Counted from the first letter of the stretch, positions 26,904 through 36,013 are shown. The stretch: DNA of 64,000 nucleotides from Mucilaginibacter geliditolerans (GCF_014200495.1 NZ_JACHBY010000008.1:62001-126000); one strand, 5' to 3'. Notes: a model not told the origin generated them from the letters alone. A program made the numbers and translations.

Positions 26904-27476
26904 TCAGCTCTTTTTGGCCCTAACCCTGCTGATGAACTGTGGGGTTACGCCTAAATAAGATGCCACCATGTATTGCGGTACGCGCTGGTTAAAATCGGGG
27001 AAACGGGTGCTGAAGTTGCGGTAGCGTTCTTCGTCGGTCATGTTGGTGTTCATTTCCATACGGCGCTGGGCAGCGGTGAAGGCTTTTTGGATGATCAGCC
27101 GACGGTAATTGCAGAATGCAGGTATTTGGGAGATAAGTTCATCCTCAGTATGCTGATCTAAAACCAATACTTCACTGTCTTCAACAGCTTGTATGTAGAA
27201 ATGGGAGGGGTGTTTGCTATCGATGCTATCGTAATCGGTTATCCACCAGTTTTCCAATGCAAATTGAGTGATCTGTTCAACATCTTTTTTGCTGATATAA
27301 TACAGGCGCATGCAGCCTTTCACCACAAAATAATTGGCTTTACATTGTTTACCGGCGGTGAGTACAAAGGCTTTTTTCTTTAGTTTTTGGAGCGTGATCT
27401 TTGAGCCGATAAGTTCTGCCTCATCATCTGTTAATTGAACAAACTTGCGGATATGGGTTATGAGTTGATCACACAT
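26904..27476 (-). CDS. Crp/Fnr family transcriptional regulator
   Basis: 190 residues. Cyclic-nucleotide-binding-like beta-roll to ~residue 120 (KKKAFVLTAGKQCKANYFVVKG), a long dimer helix, then a short C-terminal helix-turn-helix QYMVASYLGVTPQFISRVRA. No Cys cluster, so it is not an FeS sensor. This short form is common in Bacteroidota beside CMD-family or oxidoreductase genes. It likely controls the AhpD-like gene below it. Confidence 0.88.
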   Translation of the reverse strand: MCDQLITHIRKFVQLTDDEAELIGSKITLQKLKKKAFVLTAGKQCKANYFVVKGCMRLYYISKKDVEQITQFALENWWITDYDSIDSKHPSHFYIQAVEDSEVLVLDQHTEDELISQIPAFCNYRRLIIQKAFTAAQRRMEMNTNMTDEERYRNFSTRFPDFNQRVPQYMVASYLGVTPQFISRVRAKKS

Positions 27477-27490
27477 AAAGTGGATGCAAT

Positions 27491-28045
27491 TTATCGGAAC
27501 AACCTGCTCAGATCGAAGCTTAAACCGGGTAATATTAGAGAATTAAGCGATTCGTTTTTTTGTGCTTTTTGGTGGAGATAATAAGAGCCGTCCTTAAGCG
27601 CATACAAATCAGCGTTCATTTGTACCGGGTCAATTATAATATATTCCTTAACGCCATATTTCTCGTAAATATCCTTTTTTTGGCGCAGGTCATAATAAGC
27701 ATTTGAAGGAGAAAGTATTTCAACAACCAGATCAGGGGCACCGATGATCCTGTCTTTTACAAGATCGGCTTTCCTTTCCTCGGCTATATATAATAAATCG
27801 GGTTGCAGTATATTGCCATCATCAAATTTTACGTCCATAGGAGCGCTGACTACAAAACCATTATTGTCTGTGCTGTCTAAAAAGTTAAGTAAAATTTGTC
27901 CAAATCTGATTGAGATGGTTTGGTGATCGGCAGTAGGTGAAGGTGACATAATCAAATCATAGTTTATTAACTGAAAAGGTGCACCTTCCTCAAGCATCAT
28001 ATAGTCTTCAACTGTATATTTCTTTTTCTTTTCAGCAGTAAGCAT
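27491..28045 (-). CDS. Uma2 family (DUF820) PD-(D/E)XK endonuclease-like protein
   Basis: 184 residues. Order of motifs: KKYTVEDYMMLEEGAPFQLIN, GNILQPDLLYIAEERK, IGAPDLVVEILSPSNAYYDLRQKKDIYEKYGVKEYIIIDP. The D-(x)n-E-x-L core typical of Uma2 nuclease-like proteins is present. These proteins are abundant in cyanobacteria and Bacteroidota and their role is unproven. It ends 14 bp before the Crp/Fnr-like gene. Confidence 0.88.
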   Translation of the reverse strand: MLTAEKKKKYTVEDYMMLEEGAPFQLINYDLIMSPSPTADHQTISIRFGQILLNFLDSTDNNGFVVSAPMDVKFDDGNILQPDLLYIAEERKADLVKDRIIGAPDLVVEILSPSNAYYDLRQKKDIYEKYGVKEYIIIDPVQMNADLYALKDGSYYLHQKAQKNESLNSLILPGLSFDLSRLFR

Positions 28046-28072
28046 AAATCAAATATAACTAATTTTGTGCCA

Positions 28073-28912
28073 ATGAAAAAATCTACCAAACCCACCTTTT
28101 TCACCATTATCATTTTGCTGCTTATGCTTTCATGTAAACATCAAGTAGTATATCAATCAAGTAATACTGAAATGAATGCATACGACTATGCGCTGTCGGC
28201 AGATTTTGATAATTCGAAAAAGGAATTTGAAAAATCCATTGCGAAAAATCCTAAAAATGCTAATAGCTATTATGGGTTGGGGTATTCCTATTTCTATTCT
28301 GGTGATATTGATAAAGCCATCAAATACCTAGATAGGGCAGTTGAGATTAATCCGGACTTTACAATGGCTTATTATGCAAAAGGCGAAATGGAATCGTTTA
28401 AAGGTGAAACACAAGAAGCAATAGTAGATTTTACTGCAGCTATTGATCTGAAAAATGATTTTGCATACGCTTATTATCACAGAAGCATTGAATTTGCCAG
28501 TGTTGGAAATCATAAAAAAGCTATCGATGATCTGGATAGTTTTATAAAATTAAGGCCTGACTTCTCATTAGCTTATTATGCCCGCGCTACATACAAAAAC
28601 ATAGAAGGTGATTTACCTGGTGCTATAGATGATTACTCTTCATTATTAAAGCTTGATCCAAAGCATATCAATGGTTATTATAACAGAGGAATGATTTATG
28701 GTCGTATGAAGAAATATCAACTTGCCGTTGATGATCTTACAAAAGCGATTAATTTGGGCACCGATAATGGCGGAATATATCTTAATAGAGGTATCTATGA
28801 ATATTATACAAATCAAAAAGCACAGGAATGCGATGACTTTAACAAAGCAAAATCACTTGGTGCCGATAAAGCAGATGAGTATATCGCAAAATATTGTGGC
28901 AGTTCAAAGTAG
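28073..28912 (+). CDS. TPR-repeat lipoprotein
   Basis: 279 residues from the ATG at 28073; a GTG two codons earlier lies in the promoter-like box. The N-terminus MKKSTKPTFF leads into a hydrophobic stretch and lipobox LMLSC (Cys21). Then come about six tetratricopeptide repeats (ANSYYGLGYSYFYSGDIDKA, FTMAYYAKGEMESFKGETQE and so on). It is probably an envelope scaffold for protein contacts. Its first 8 codons and upstream box nearly copy those of surE just downstream. It lies 38 bp before surE. Confidence 0.85.
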   Translation: MKKSTKPTFFTIIILLLMLSCKHQVVYQSSNTEMNAYDYALSADFDNSKKEFEKSIAKNPKNANSYYGLGYSYFYSGDIDKAIKYLDRAVEINPDFTMAYYAKGEMESFKGETQEAIVDFTAAIDLKNDFAYAYYHRSIEFASVGNHKKAIDDLDSFIKLRPDFSLAYYARATYKNIEGDLPGAIDDYSSLLKLDPKHINGYYNRGMIYGRMKKYQLAVDDLTKAINLGTDNGGIYLNRGIYEYYTNQKAQECDDFNKAKSLGADKADEYIAKYCGSSK

Positions 28913-28938
28913 GTGACGATTAATTTAATTTGATTCCT

Positions 28939-28950
28939 AACTTTGTGCTA
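28939..28950 (+). promoter_or_regulatory. -7-like box directly before surE
   Basis: TAACTTTG at 28938-28945 matches TAnnTTTG with only five bases before the ATG, so the transcript could be leaderless or nearly so. The same arrangement (TAATTTTG) precedes the TPR gene at 28073. Confidence 0.4.
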
Positions 28951-29727
28951 ATGAAGAAATCAACAAAACCCACCATACTAGTTGTAAATGACGACGGCAT
29001 AACCGCTCCCGGTATAAAAGCTTTAATTGATGTGATGAAAGATCTTGGCCGGGTTGTGGTGGTAGCACCTGATAGTCCGCAGTCAGGTATGGGTCATGCT
29101 ATTACCATTGGCAAGCCGCTGCGTTTTGATAAGGTTGATATTTATGAAGGTGTTGAAATGTACCGCTGCTCGGGTACCCCGGTTGATTGTGTAAAGCTGG
29201 CTGTAAACTCTGTATTTAAGGGTGAAAAGCCTGATCTGTGTGTTTCGGGTATCAATCATGGGCTAAATAACTCTATAAATGTATTGTATTCAGGCACCAT
29301 GTCGGCGGCGGTTGAGGGGGCTATTGAGAGCATCCCATCAATAGGGTTTTCGTTGGATGATTTTACTTTGCAGGCTGATTTTAGTCATTGCAAAAAGTAT
29401 GTGCGCGAACTGGCTATGCAGGTTTTGGAAAACGGTTTGCCAGCTGCTACCTTGTTGAATGTTAACTTCCCGGCAGGTGGGGATTTGAAAGGAATCAAGA
29501 TCTGCCGCCAGGCTAATGCCAAATGGGCCGAAGAATTTGATGAGCGTATCGATCCGCATAAACGCCCTTATTACTGGTTAACTGGTGTATTTCAGCTTAA
29601 TGACGCAGGTGAAGATACCGACGTGTGGGCGCTGGAACATAATTATGTATCGGTTGTGCCGGTACAGTTTGATATGACCGCCTACCACGCTATGCCTATA
29701 TTAAATAACTGGACTTTTAATGTATAG
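28951..29727 (+). CDS. surE: 5'/3'-nucleotidase SurE
   Basis: 258 residues from the ATG at 28951; a TTG at 28930 precedes the promoter-like box and is rejected. It dephosphorylates nucleoside monophosphates with a divalent metal. The metal-site motif VNDDGITAPGIKAL is at the N-terminus, followed by VVAPDSPQSGMGHA, SGTPVDCVKLAV and SGINHGLNNSINVLYSGTMSAAVEG. It is followed by lpxB after 21 bp, a common pair in Bacteroidota. Confidence 0.95.
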   Translation: MKKSTKPTILVVNDDGITAPGIKALIDVMKDLGRVVVVAPDSPQSGMGHAITIGKPLRFDKVDIYEGVEMYRCSGTPVDCVKLAVNSVFKGEKPDLCVSGINHGLNNSINVLYSGTMSAAVEGAIESIPSIGFSLDDFTLQADFSHCKKYVRELAMQVLENGLPAATLLNVNFPAGGDLKGIKICRQANAKWAEEFDERIDPHKRPYYWLTGVFQLNDAGEDTDVWALEHNYVSVVPVQFDMTAYHAMPILNNWTFNV

Positions 29728-29748
29728 CTTGTGCAATACAACTAACCT

Positions 29749-30861
29749 ATGAAGTACTATTTGGTAGCAGGCGAAGCCTCCGGCGATTTGCATGGGGCCA
29801 ATTTAATGAAGGCCCTGAAAGAGCGCGACCCACAAGCAGAGTTCCGCTACTTTGGCGGCGACCTGATGCAGGCCGAGGGTGGTATGCTGGTTAAGCATTA
29901 TGCTGATATGGCCTTTATGGGTTTTATTGAAGTGGTGGCCAATCTGCAAACTATCCTTAAGAACATGGCTTTCTGCAAGCAGGATATCAGCGCATATCAG
30001 CCTGATGTTTTAATACTGATAGATTTTCCCGGCTTTAATCTGAAGATTGCCGAATACGCCAAGAAGAATAACCTGCTGGTTTGCTACTATATTTCACCAA
30101 AAGTTTGGGCCTGGAATCAGAAACGGGTATTGAAGATAAAAAAGGTGGTCGACCATATGTTTTGTATCCTGCCTTTTGAGGTTGATTTTTACAAACAATG
30201 GGGCATGGCGGTTGATTACGTGGGCAACCCGCTGCTGGATGCTACCGCGGCTTTTAAGCCTGATGCTGAATTTTATCAGCATAATCATCTACCTGAAAAG
30301 AAAATTATTGCCTTACTACCCGGCAGCCGTAAGCAAGAGATCAGCCGTTTATTGCCCGATATGCTGGGTGTAACTGAGCAATTTGCCGACCATCAGTTTG
30401 TTATAGCCGGAGCGCCATCATTTAATGTGAATTTTTACACGCAGTTTTTAGGCGGTAAAGATATCCCTGTATTATTTAATGCCACTTATGACCTGTTAAC
30501 CAATGCCGATGCTGCTATCGTCGCGTCAGGCACCGCGACACTGGAGACAGCACTGTTTAACGTTCCGCAGGTAGTGGTTTATAAGGGTAACCCGGTATCT
30601 ATCACTATAGCACGTATGCTGGTGAAAATAAAATTCATCTCGTTGGTTAACCTAATTATGGATGCCCCTGTGGTTAAGGAACTGATACAGCAGGATTGCT
30701 CCCCGCAAACTATTGCTGCTGAATTGGATCTTATCATCAATAATAAAAACTATCGCGATAAAATGCTCGGTAACTATGATGAGCTGGATGTGAGGATGGG
30801 CCATCCCGGCGCATCGGCAAAAACGGCAGCTTTAATTATAAAATACGCCACAAAACAATAG
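29749..30861 (+). CDS. lpxB: Lipid-A-disaccharide synthase
   Basis: 370 residues, full length for this GT19 enzyme, which joins UDP-2,3-diacyl-GlcN and lipid X at the inner-membrane face. Motifs: VAGEASGDLHGANLMKAL at the N-terminus, LIDFPGFNLKIA, YYISPKVWAWNQKR, ALLPGSRKQEISRLLP, and ASGTATLETALFNVPQVVVYK. It ends at a strong terminator. Confidence 0.96.
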   Translation: MKYYLVAGEASGDLHGANLMKALKERDPQAEFRYFGGDLMQAEGGMLVKHYADMAFMGFIEVVANLQTILKNMAFCKQDISAYQPDVLILIDFPGFNLKIAEYAKKNNLLVCYYISPKVWAWNQKRVLKIKKVVDHMFCILPFEVDFYKQWGMAVDYVGNPLLDATAAFKPDAEFYQHNHLPEKKIIALLPGSRKQEISRLLPDMLGVTEQFADHQFVIAGAPSFNVNFYTQFLGGKDIPVLFNATYDLLTNADAAIVASGTATLETALFNVPQVVVYKGNPVSITIARMLVKIKFISLVNLIMDAPVVKELIQQDCSPQTIAAELDLIINNKNYRDKMLGNYDELDVRMGHPGASAKTAALIIKYATKQ

Positions 30862-30892
30862 AGCCCTGCAAAATGCGGAGCTCTATTGTTTT
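30852..30892 (+). terminator. Intrinsic terminator of surE-lpxB
   Basis: Stem AAAACAATAGAGC / GCTCTATTGTTTT with a ~14 nt loop, overlapping the lpxB stop codon region. It could serve both directions, as a small leftward gene ends just beyond it. Confidence 0.88.
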
Positions 30893-30923
30893 CATAGGTA
30901 ATGTAAAGTGGTAATATATTTGA

Positions 30924-31082
30924 TCAGGCTGCCACGCTTTGTTGCGCAGTTACCTGTTTGTTGCTGGTTACAAATTTGTTTCTTTCTCTAAAAGCTTTTA
31001 GGTCTTCCATTAATAGGTTTTTAAGTTCGTTATCAAAACGTGCAACTAATTTACTTGTTGATGGTTTATTATAAGTTTTCAT
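30924..31082 (-). CDS. Small hypothetical protein (paralogue A, 52 aa)
   Basis: 52 residues: MKTYNKPSTSKLVARFDNEL, then KNLLMEDLKAFRERNKF and a polar tail. It is strongly similar to the neighbouring 45-residue ORF (MKxYNKPxTSKxVARFDxEL; ExLxMxDLKAF), which supports both as real genes. Basic and helical, no signal peptide; no known family recognised. The codons look normal for the genome. The pattern YNKPxTSK is unusual and may mark a short DNA- or RNA-binding peptide, but this is a guess. Confidence 0.6.
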   Translation of the reverse strand: MKTYNKPSTSKLVARFDNELKNLLMEDLKAFRERNKFVTSNKQVTAQQSVAA

Positions 31083-31119
31083 AGGTAGATGTTTGTTGGT
31101 AGGTTAAATGTGTGTATAA

Positions 31120-31257
31120 TTAAGCAGCAAGTTTGCTATCAATTGTATATTGTTTTTTCGCTTTAAAAGCTTTTAAATCATTCATTATTAATTCCCTTAA
31201 TTCCCTGTCAAAACGGGCTACTACTTTGCTTGTTGCTGGTTTATTATATGCTTTCAT
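31120..31257 (-). CDS. Small hypothetical protein (paralogue B, 45 aa)
   Basis: 45 residues: MKAYNKPATSKVVARFDREL, then RELIMNDLKAFKAKKQY and IDSKLAA. It is a tandem duplicate of the 30924-31082 ORF, 37 bp away on the same strand. Conservation lies at protein level with synonymous changes, which argues for translation. Function unknown. Confidence 0.6.
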   Translation of the reverse strand: MKAYNKPATSKVVARFDRELRELIMNDLKAFKAKKQYTIDSKLAA

Positions 31258-31263
31258 GGTATA

Positions 31264-31449
31264 TCAGGTTAATTTTTTTTGTTTTTTATTAGTCTCTATA
31301 TCTGTTAAATTCTTATTTAGCCTTTGTGCTTCCTTGTATTGCCTTAGCAATTGTTCCTGATCGCGATCATCCCCGGGTTTTTCCGGGTTTAATGGGTTTT
31401 CCCATTTTTGCTCTTCCACTTTCTGATTATCTTTTTTTTGAGGTACCAT
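31264..31449 (-). CDS. Small charged hypothetical protein (61 aa)
   Basis: 61 residues, very polar: MVPQKKDNQKVEEQKWENPL, NPEKPGDDRDQEQLLRQYKE and a Lys-rich end. No hydrophobic core, probably disordered with one helix. It ends 6 bp before the ATG of paralogue B, so the three small ORFs form one likely operon reading left. No family recognised. Confidence 0.5.
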   Translation of the reverse strand: MVPQKKDNQKVEEQKWENPLNPEKPGDDRDQEQLLRQYKEAQRLNKNLTDIETNKKQKKLT

Positions 31450-31652
31450 AATAGTGTTATTTGATGTGTACTATTCCAAATTGATGCCAAAGCCAGGCCT
31501 GTACCAAAAAATAGTCATCATTAAATAAGATTTTTTTTACAATGGGATGTAAATCAACCAAAAACAATGGTTTTGTACCGATTTAGAAAATGGTATTAAG
31601 GGAGATTTTGTAATAAAATTTATAAATTGATTGTTGTAAACAGTAGTCAGCG

Positions 31653-32858
31653 CTATACACTTGTAGGCTTATTTTGCATACTTTTATGGTTAAGCAGGTG
31701 CACTATTATGGCTATGGTTGATAAAGCGATGCCTGCAACGCATACGCCCATCCAGTGAAAATTACCCCAAAGCGAGCTAACTAAAAAAGTACCCGCAGCG
31801 CCGCCAAGGAAATACGATACCATATATATAGTATTAATACGGTTACGCGCTTCGGCATTCAGCGAGAATATGATGGCCTGGTTTGAGATGTGCGTAGCCT
31901 GTACGCCCATATCCAGTATTATTACACCTATTACCAACCCAATTATACTATGGCCCGAAAAAATGAATACCACAAATGATAGTAAAACCAGCAGCAGCGT
32001 AAAGAAGGATAATTTAAAAGGATCAGTTTTATCGCTCAACCTGCCCATGAGCCCGGCAGCTACGGCTCCAAATGCACCAACCAAACCAAAAAGTCCGGCT
32101 GCATCACTCCCCATGTTAAAGTTTTCCTTCAGCAGGAAAACTATGGTAGTCCAGAATGCGCTGAAACAGGCAAAGCATAAGGCGCCTCTTAATGCGGCAA
32201 ACCGCAGCTTAGGTTCAGCTTTAAATAAATGGATAAGCGATTTCATCAGGTTTTTGTAGCTGCCTTTATAATCAGGCTCAACTTCGGGTAAAAAGAAGAA
32301 TACCATTATTACCATCAGTACCATTAAGCCTGCTGCTATAAAAAACATGGCCCTCCAGCCAAAGTGTGCGCCAATAAAACCACTTATGGTACGCGATAAT
32401 AATATACCTATTAATAGCCCGCTCATTACCACGCCAATCTTTTTGCCCCTTTCTTCGGGCTTTGCCAGGTGGGCAGCCATGGGTATAAGTAATTGTGGGA
32501 TGAGCGATGCCATGCCAACCAAAAAGCTGGCCAGTATGAGTAAATTTATATCCGGAGCCATAGCCGCTCCTATTAGAGCTACAATAACCGCTGCAAATGC
32601 AAAGAGCATTAATTTTTTACGCTCAAACATATCGGCCAGAGGGGCAATAAAGAACATTCCCGCTGCGTAACCCATTTGCGTGATCATGGATACACGGCCT
32701 GCAATTCCGTTACTTATTTTAAAGCTGTGTGCAATATCGCCTAGTAAAGGTTGGTTATAATAAATATTTGCCACCACCAGTCCGGTGGTAATAGTCATTA
32801 TCCATAAGGTAAAGGAGGTAAGTTCGGGCGTTTTTTTTGTGGAGGCGCTAGATGTCAT
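31653..32858 (-). CDS. MFS transporter
   Basis: 401 residues with about 12 membrane helices. N-terminal half VANIYYNQPLLGDIAHSF is typical of the YtbD/AraJ-like drug-sugar efflux group. The loop 2-3 signature is in PLADMFERKKLML (GxLADrxGrkx pattern), and a related motif GRLSDKTDPFKLS is in the second half. It probably exports a small molecule by proton antiport; the substrate is unknown. Monocistronic, with a long AT-rich region upstream. Confidence 0.88.
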   Translation of the reverse strand: MTSSASTKKTPELTSFTLWIMTITTGLVVANIYYNQPLLGDIAHSFKISNGIAGRVSMITQMGYAAGMFFIAPLADMFERKKLMLFAFAAVIVALIGAAMAPDINLLILASFLVGMASLIPQLLIPMAAHLAKPEERGKKIGVVMSGLLIGILLSRTISGFIGAHFGWRAMFFIAAGLMVLMVIMVFFFLPEVEPDYKGSYKNLMKSLIHLFKAEPKLRFAALRGALCFACFSAFWTTIVFLLKENFNMGSDAAGLFGLVGAFGAVAAGLMGRLSDKTDPFKLSFFTLLLVLLSFVVFIFSGHSIIGLVIGVIILDMGVQATHISNQAIIFSLNAEARNRINTIYMVSYFLGGAAGTFLVSSLWGNFHWMGVCVAGIALSTIAIIVHLLNHKSMQNKPTSV

Positions 32859-33635
32859 TAATAAAATTAAAAATATTTATGCAAAAATGGGAAAGCGTTT
32901 TTACGTTGATGTAGACTCAAAGTAATATTTTTTTGTACTGTGGATAATGCTATCGTTAATAAAAAATGATGTATTAGGGGCTTATTTTATAAAATTTGGC
33001 AAATGAATCTAAATTTTGAATGTTTTTTTCTTGAAAATGCACGATTTGGTATTTTTTAACCTGATTTTAAGTAACTTTTTTGTGAAAAATAAAATAGTTA
33101 CATATTTTTTATACTTAATATAGTAAACTGACGTTTTTATGACAGGTTTTTATGTCAAACTATAAAAAGTAAATAATAATTAAAAATTATGATCTTGGTA
33201 ATGTTTTGTTTGAATTGTTACCATTAAAACAAACATAATGAATTAACATTAAAAATAATTGAAAAAAAATTAGGAATTTATTTTGGATAGTGTTACCTTT
33301 ACACTGTTGAAAAACATTAGAAAAGTCTTCTCATAATTTAGGTTTATAATTGGTTAGTAAAGGCCCCTGCCCATCAGGGGCTTTACTTATTTTATAAGGT
33401 CCTGTTTTCCCACAAAAAAACACTTCAAAATCTCAGCTTTCACATATTGATTTTAAAGAACTTTAATAATCAGATTTTATTATTTGCCGGGCTACATTTT
33501 ATAATCGGTTTAATAAATGTCGTGCAAACATATAAAGTTCAAGAATAAGCAACTATTATGTTTTATTTGTTATTAATTTGTGAAGTTTAAAGGCATCAGC
33601 ATTAACAACAACAAACCTTTACCTAACATTTAAGA
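32859..33635. other. Long AT-rich intergenic region before the GH36 gene
   Basis: 777 bp without a supported ORF on either strand, much more AT-rich than the flanking genes. The only clear structure is the orphan hairpin at 33357-33386. It also holds two near-identical GTTTTTATG repeats at ~33134-33156. It probably contains the promoters for both divergent neighbours and possibly a small RNA. Confidence 0.5.
33357..33390 (+). terminator. Orphan intrinsic terminator (possible sRNA end)
   Basis: Stem GTAAAGGCCCCTG / CAGGGGCTTTAC with a 5 nt loop, followed by TTATTTTAT. There is no ORF within several hundred bases upstream on the plus strand, so it may end a small RNA transcribed from ~33180-33386. 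Confidence 0.65.
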
Positions 33636-35840
33636 ATGATCACAGCTTATAAAAAACACATTGTATCGGCCCTGATACTTGTTAGCTCATTATTTATAAC
33701 CGGCGTTGCCTCCGCGCAAATAATAACTATACCGGTTGAAACACAGCACAATGCCCTTGTATTACAAACTGATGCGGATAAAAACCTGAAAATGGTTTAT
33801 TTCGGTACCCGGCTTAGCAATACGGACGAGTATACGCAGATACAAAAGATGTATAAGCAAAGTGATGATTCGGGTGTTCTTAATGATGCTTATACGCCAT
33901 CGGGATCGGCCAACTTGGTTGAGCCTGCTATAACCGTTATTCATGCTGATGGCAATACTTCACTAAACCTGGTTTATGTAAGTCAGGCTATCACCAAAAT
34001 TGATGATGATGTTTCGCTGTTAACCATTACCCTGAAAGATCCCGCTTATGATTTTGAGGTAAAGCTATGCTATAAAACCTTTTTTAAGGAGGATGTTACT
34101 GAGCAGTGGTCGGTAATTGAGCATCATGAAAAGGGCACAGTTACCTTAAGCAAATTTGCATCGGCTAACCTTTATTTAAAGGGAGATGGCTTTTGGCTGA
34201 AACAATACCATGGCAATTGGGCATCAGAAATGCAGCCTGAAGAATCAAAACTTATGCACGGCATCAAAACCATCGATACCAAACTGGGTACACGGGCCGA
34301 TCTGTATACGTCATCAGCCTTTATGATATCAATGGATAAACCGGCAACCGAGGATGAGGGCAAAGTATTATATGGTGCCATGGAATGGTCGGCTAATTTT
34401 AAGGAAGACTTTGAAGTTGATCCAGCTAATAATTTAAGGCTGATAGCCGGTATGAATAATGCCGCATCTGAATACCATTTAAAACCGGGTGAAGAGTTCA
34501 CTACCCCGGCTTTCCTGTATACTTATTCTGATCATGGTAAGGGCGATGCCAGCCGCAAACTGCAAAGCTGGGCGCGTAAATATAAAATTGTTGATGGCGA
34601 GGGTCCGAGGTTTACATTGCTGAACAATTGGGAATCTACCTATTTTGATTTTAATGAAGATAAGTTAAAGGAGTTGTTAAAGGATACCAAAAACCTGGGT
34701 GTCGACCTGTTTTTACTGGATGATGGCTGGTTCGGCAATAAATACCCGCGCAATGGTGATAATGCCGGCCTGGGCGATTGGCAGGAAAACAAGAAGAAAC
34801 TGCCAAATGGCATTGGTTCATTGGTAAAGGAAGCGACGGCTGATGGGGTAAAGTTCGGGATCTGGATAGAGCCTGAAATGGTTAATCCTGCCAGCGATCT
34901 TTATCATAAACACCCTGACTGGGTAATTAAACAGCCCAATCGGCCCGAAAAATATTTCAGGAACCAATTAGTGCTCGATCTGACTAATCCTAAAGTACAG
35001 GATTATGTTTTTGGCATAGTTGATAGTTTGTTCATCAAAAATCCGGCTTTGGCTTATATTAAATGGGATTGCAACGCTGTAATTTATAATGCTTATTCCA
35101 GCTATTTAAAAAAGGATCAGTCGCATTTATATATTGATTACGGGAGGGGCTTATATAATGTGATGGCGCGTATGCGTGCAAAATATCCAAAAGTGCCCAT
35201 GATGTTATGCTCGGGTGGTGGTGGCCGTGTTGATTATGGTGCGCTGCAATATTTTACCGAATACTGGCCAAGCGATAATACCGAACCTTTGGAGAGGGTA
35301 TATATACAATGGGAATATTCCTACTTTTTCCCGGCTATTGCCAGCTCAAACCATGTTACCAATTGGGGTAAGGAGCCTATTAAATATAGGGTTGATGTAG
35401 CCATGATGGGCAGGCTGGGCTTTGATATTGTGGTAAGTAAATTAAGCGGGCAGGAACTTGATTTTTGCCACCAGGCATTAAAGAATTACGATAACCTGAA
35501 AGATATTATATGGCATGGCGACCAGTACCGGTTGCAAAGCCCATGGGATAATGATGCAGCATCATTAATGTATGTGAATAGTTTACGGTCGCAGGCCGTG
35601 GTGTTTAATTATTTGGTAAATAAGAGGTATAACAGCGGCACAAAAGTTCCCATCAGGCTAAAAGGGCTTGATCCGCAGAAGAAATACCAGGTTAAGGAAA
35701 TTAACCTGTATGCCGGTGCAAAATCATCTATAGGGGATAACCTGGTGCTTACAGGCGATTTCCTGATGAAGGTTGGTGTTAATCCCGATGTGAATGAGGG
35801 GCGCACCAGCGTAGTTCTGCAGGTTGATGAAGTGAAATAA
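33636..35840 (+). CDS. Alpha-galactosidase, GH36
   Basis: 734 residues with a signal peptide (LFITGVASAQ), so it is periplasmic or exported. Layout is an N-terminal beta-supersandwich, a (beta/alpha)8 barrel and a C-terminal beta domain. Barrel motifs: LFLLDDGWFGNKYPRNGD, GLGDWQENKKKLPNGI, FGIWIEPEMVNP, YIKWDCN with the expected nucleophile Asp478, and YWPSDNTEP with the expected acid/base Asp547. It hydrolyses alpha-galactosides such as melibiose or galactomannan side chains; alpha-N-acetylgalactosaminidase activity cannot be excluded. No SusCD pair is adjacent. Confidence 0.93.
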   Translation: MITAYKKHIVSALILVSSLFITGVASAQIITIPVETQHNALVLQTDADKNLKMVYFGTRLSNTDEYTQIQKMYKQSDDSGVLNDAYTPSGSANLVEPAITVIHADGNTSLNLVYVSQAITKIDDDVSLLTITLKDPAYDFEVKLCYKTFFKEDVTEQWSVIEHHEKGTVTLSKFASANLYLKGDGFWLKQYHGNWASEMQPEESKLMHGIKTIDTKLGTRADLYTSSAFMISMDKPATEDEGKVLYGAMEWSANFKEDFEVDPANNLRLIAGMNNAASEYHLKPGEEFTTPAFLYTYSDHGKGDASRKLQSWARKYKIVDGEGPRFTLLNNWESTYFDFNEDKLKELLKDTKNLGVDLFLLDDGWFGNKYPRNGDNAGLGDWQENKKKLPNGIGSLVKEATADGVKFGIWIEPEMVNPASDLYHKHPDWVIKQPNRPEKYFRNQLVLDLTNPKVQDYVFGIVDSLFIKNPALAYIKWDCNAVIYNAYSSYLKKDQSHLYIDYGRGLYNVMARMRAKYPKVPMMLCSGGGGRVDYGALQYFTEYWPSDNTEPLERVYIQWEYSYFFPAIASSNHVTNWGKEPIKYRVDVAMMGRLGFDIVVSKLSGQELDFCHQALKNYDNLKDIIWHGDQYRLQSPWDNDAASLMYVNSLRSQAVVFNYLVNKRYNSGTKVPIRLKGLDPQKKYQVKEINLYAGAKSSIGDNLVLTGDFLMKVGVNPDVNEGRTSVVLQVDEVK

Positions 35841-35860
35841 CTTAAGTGTTATAAATCGGA

Positions 35861-36013
35861 TCACCTTAAATTTTTATAGGAGGAGAGCGTAGTCTTACCC
35901 GTTTTATTTAAATGGGTACGACTGCTATCGGCCTCTTTATGATTACATGAAGGGCTCAACAATGAAACAAAAGCCAGAAAAACCAGGAAATATTTTTTGT
36001 GCGATGCTTTCAT
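35861..36013 (-). CDS. Small hypothetical lipoprotein (50 aa)
   Basis: 50 residues, not obvious from long-ORF scans: MKASHKKYFLVFLAFVSLLS then PSC, a good lipobox with Cys23, and a short polar tail NHKEADSSRTHLNKTG. The signal sequence is textbook for Bacteroidota lipoproteins. It is convergent with the alpha-galactosidase (20 bp between stops). Function unknown; it may be a lipoprotein signal peptide-only relic. Confidence 0.5.
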   Translation of the reverse strand: MKASHKKYFLVFLAFVSLLSPSCNHKEADSSRTHLNKTGKTTLSSYKNLR

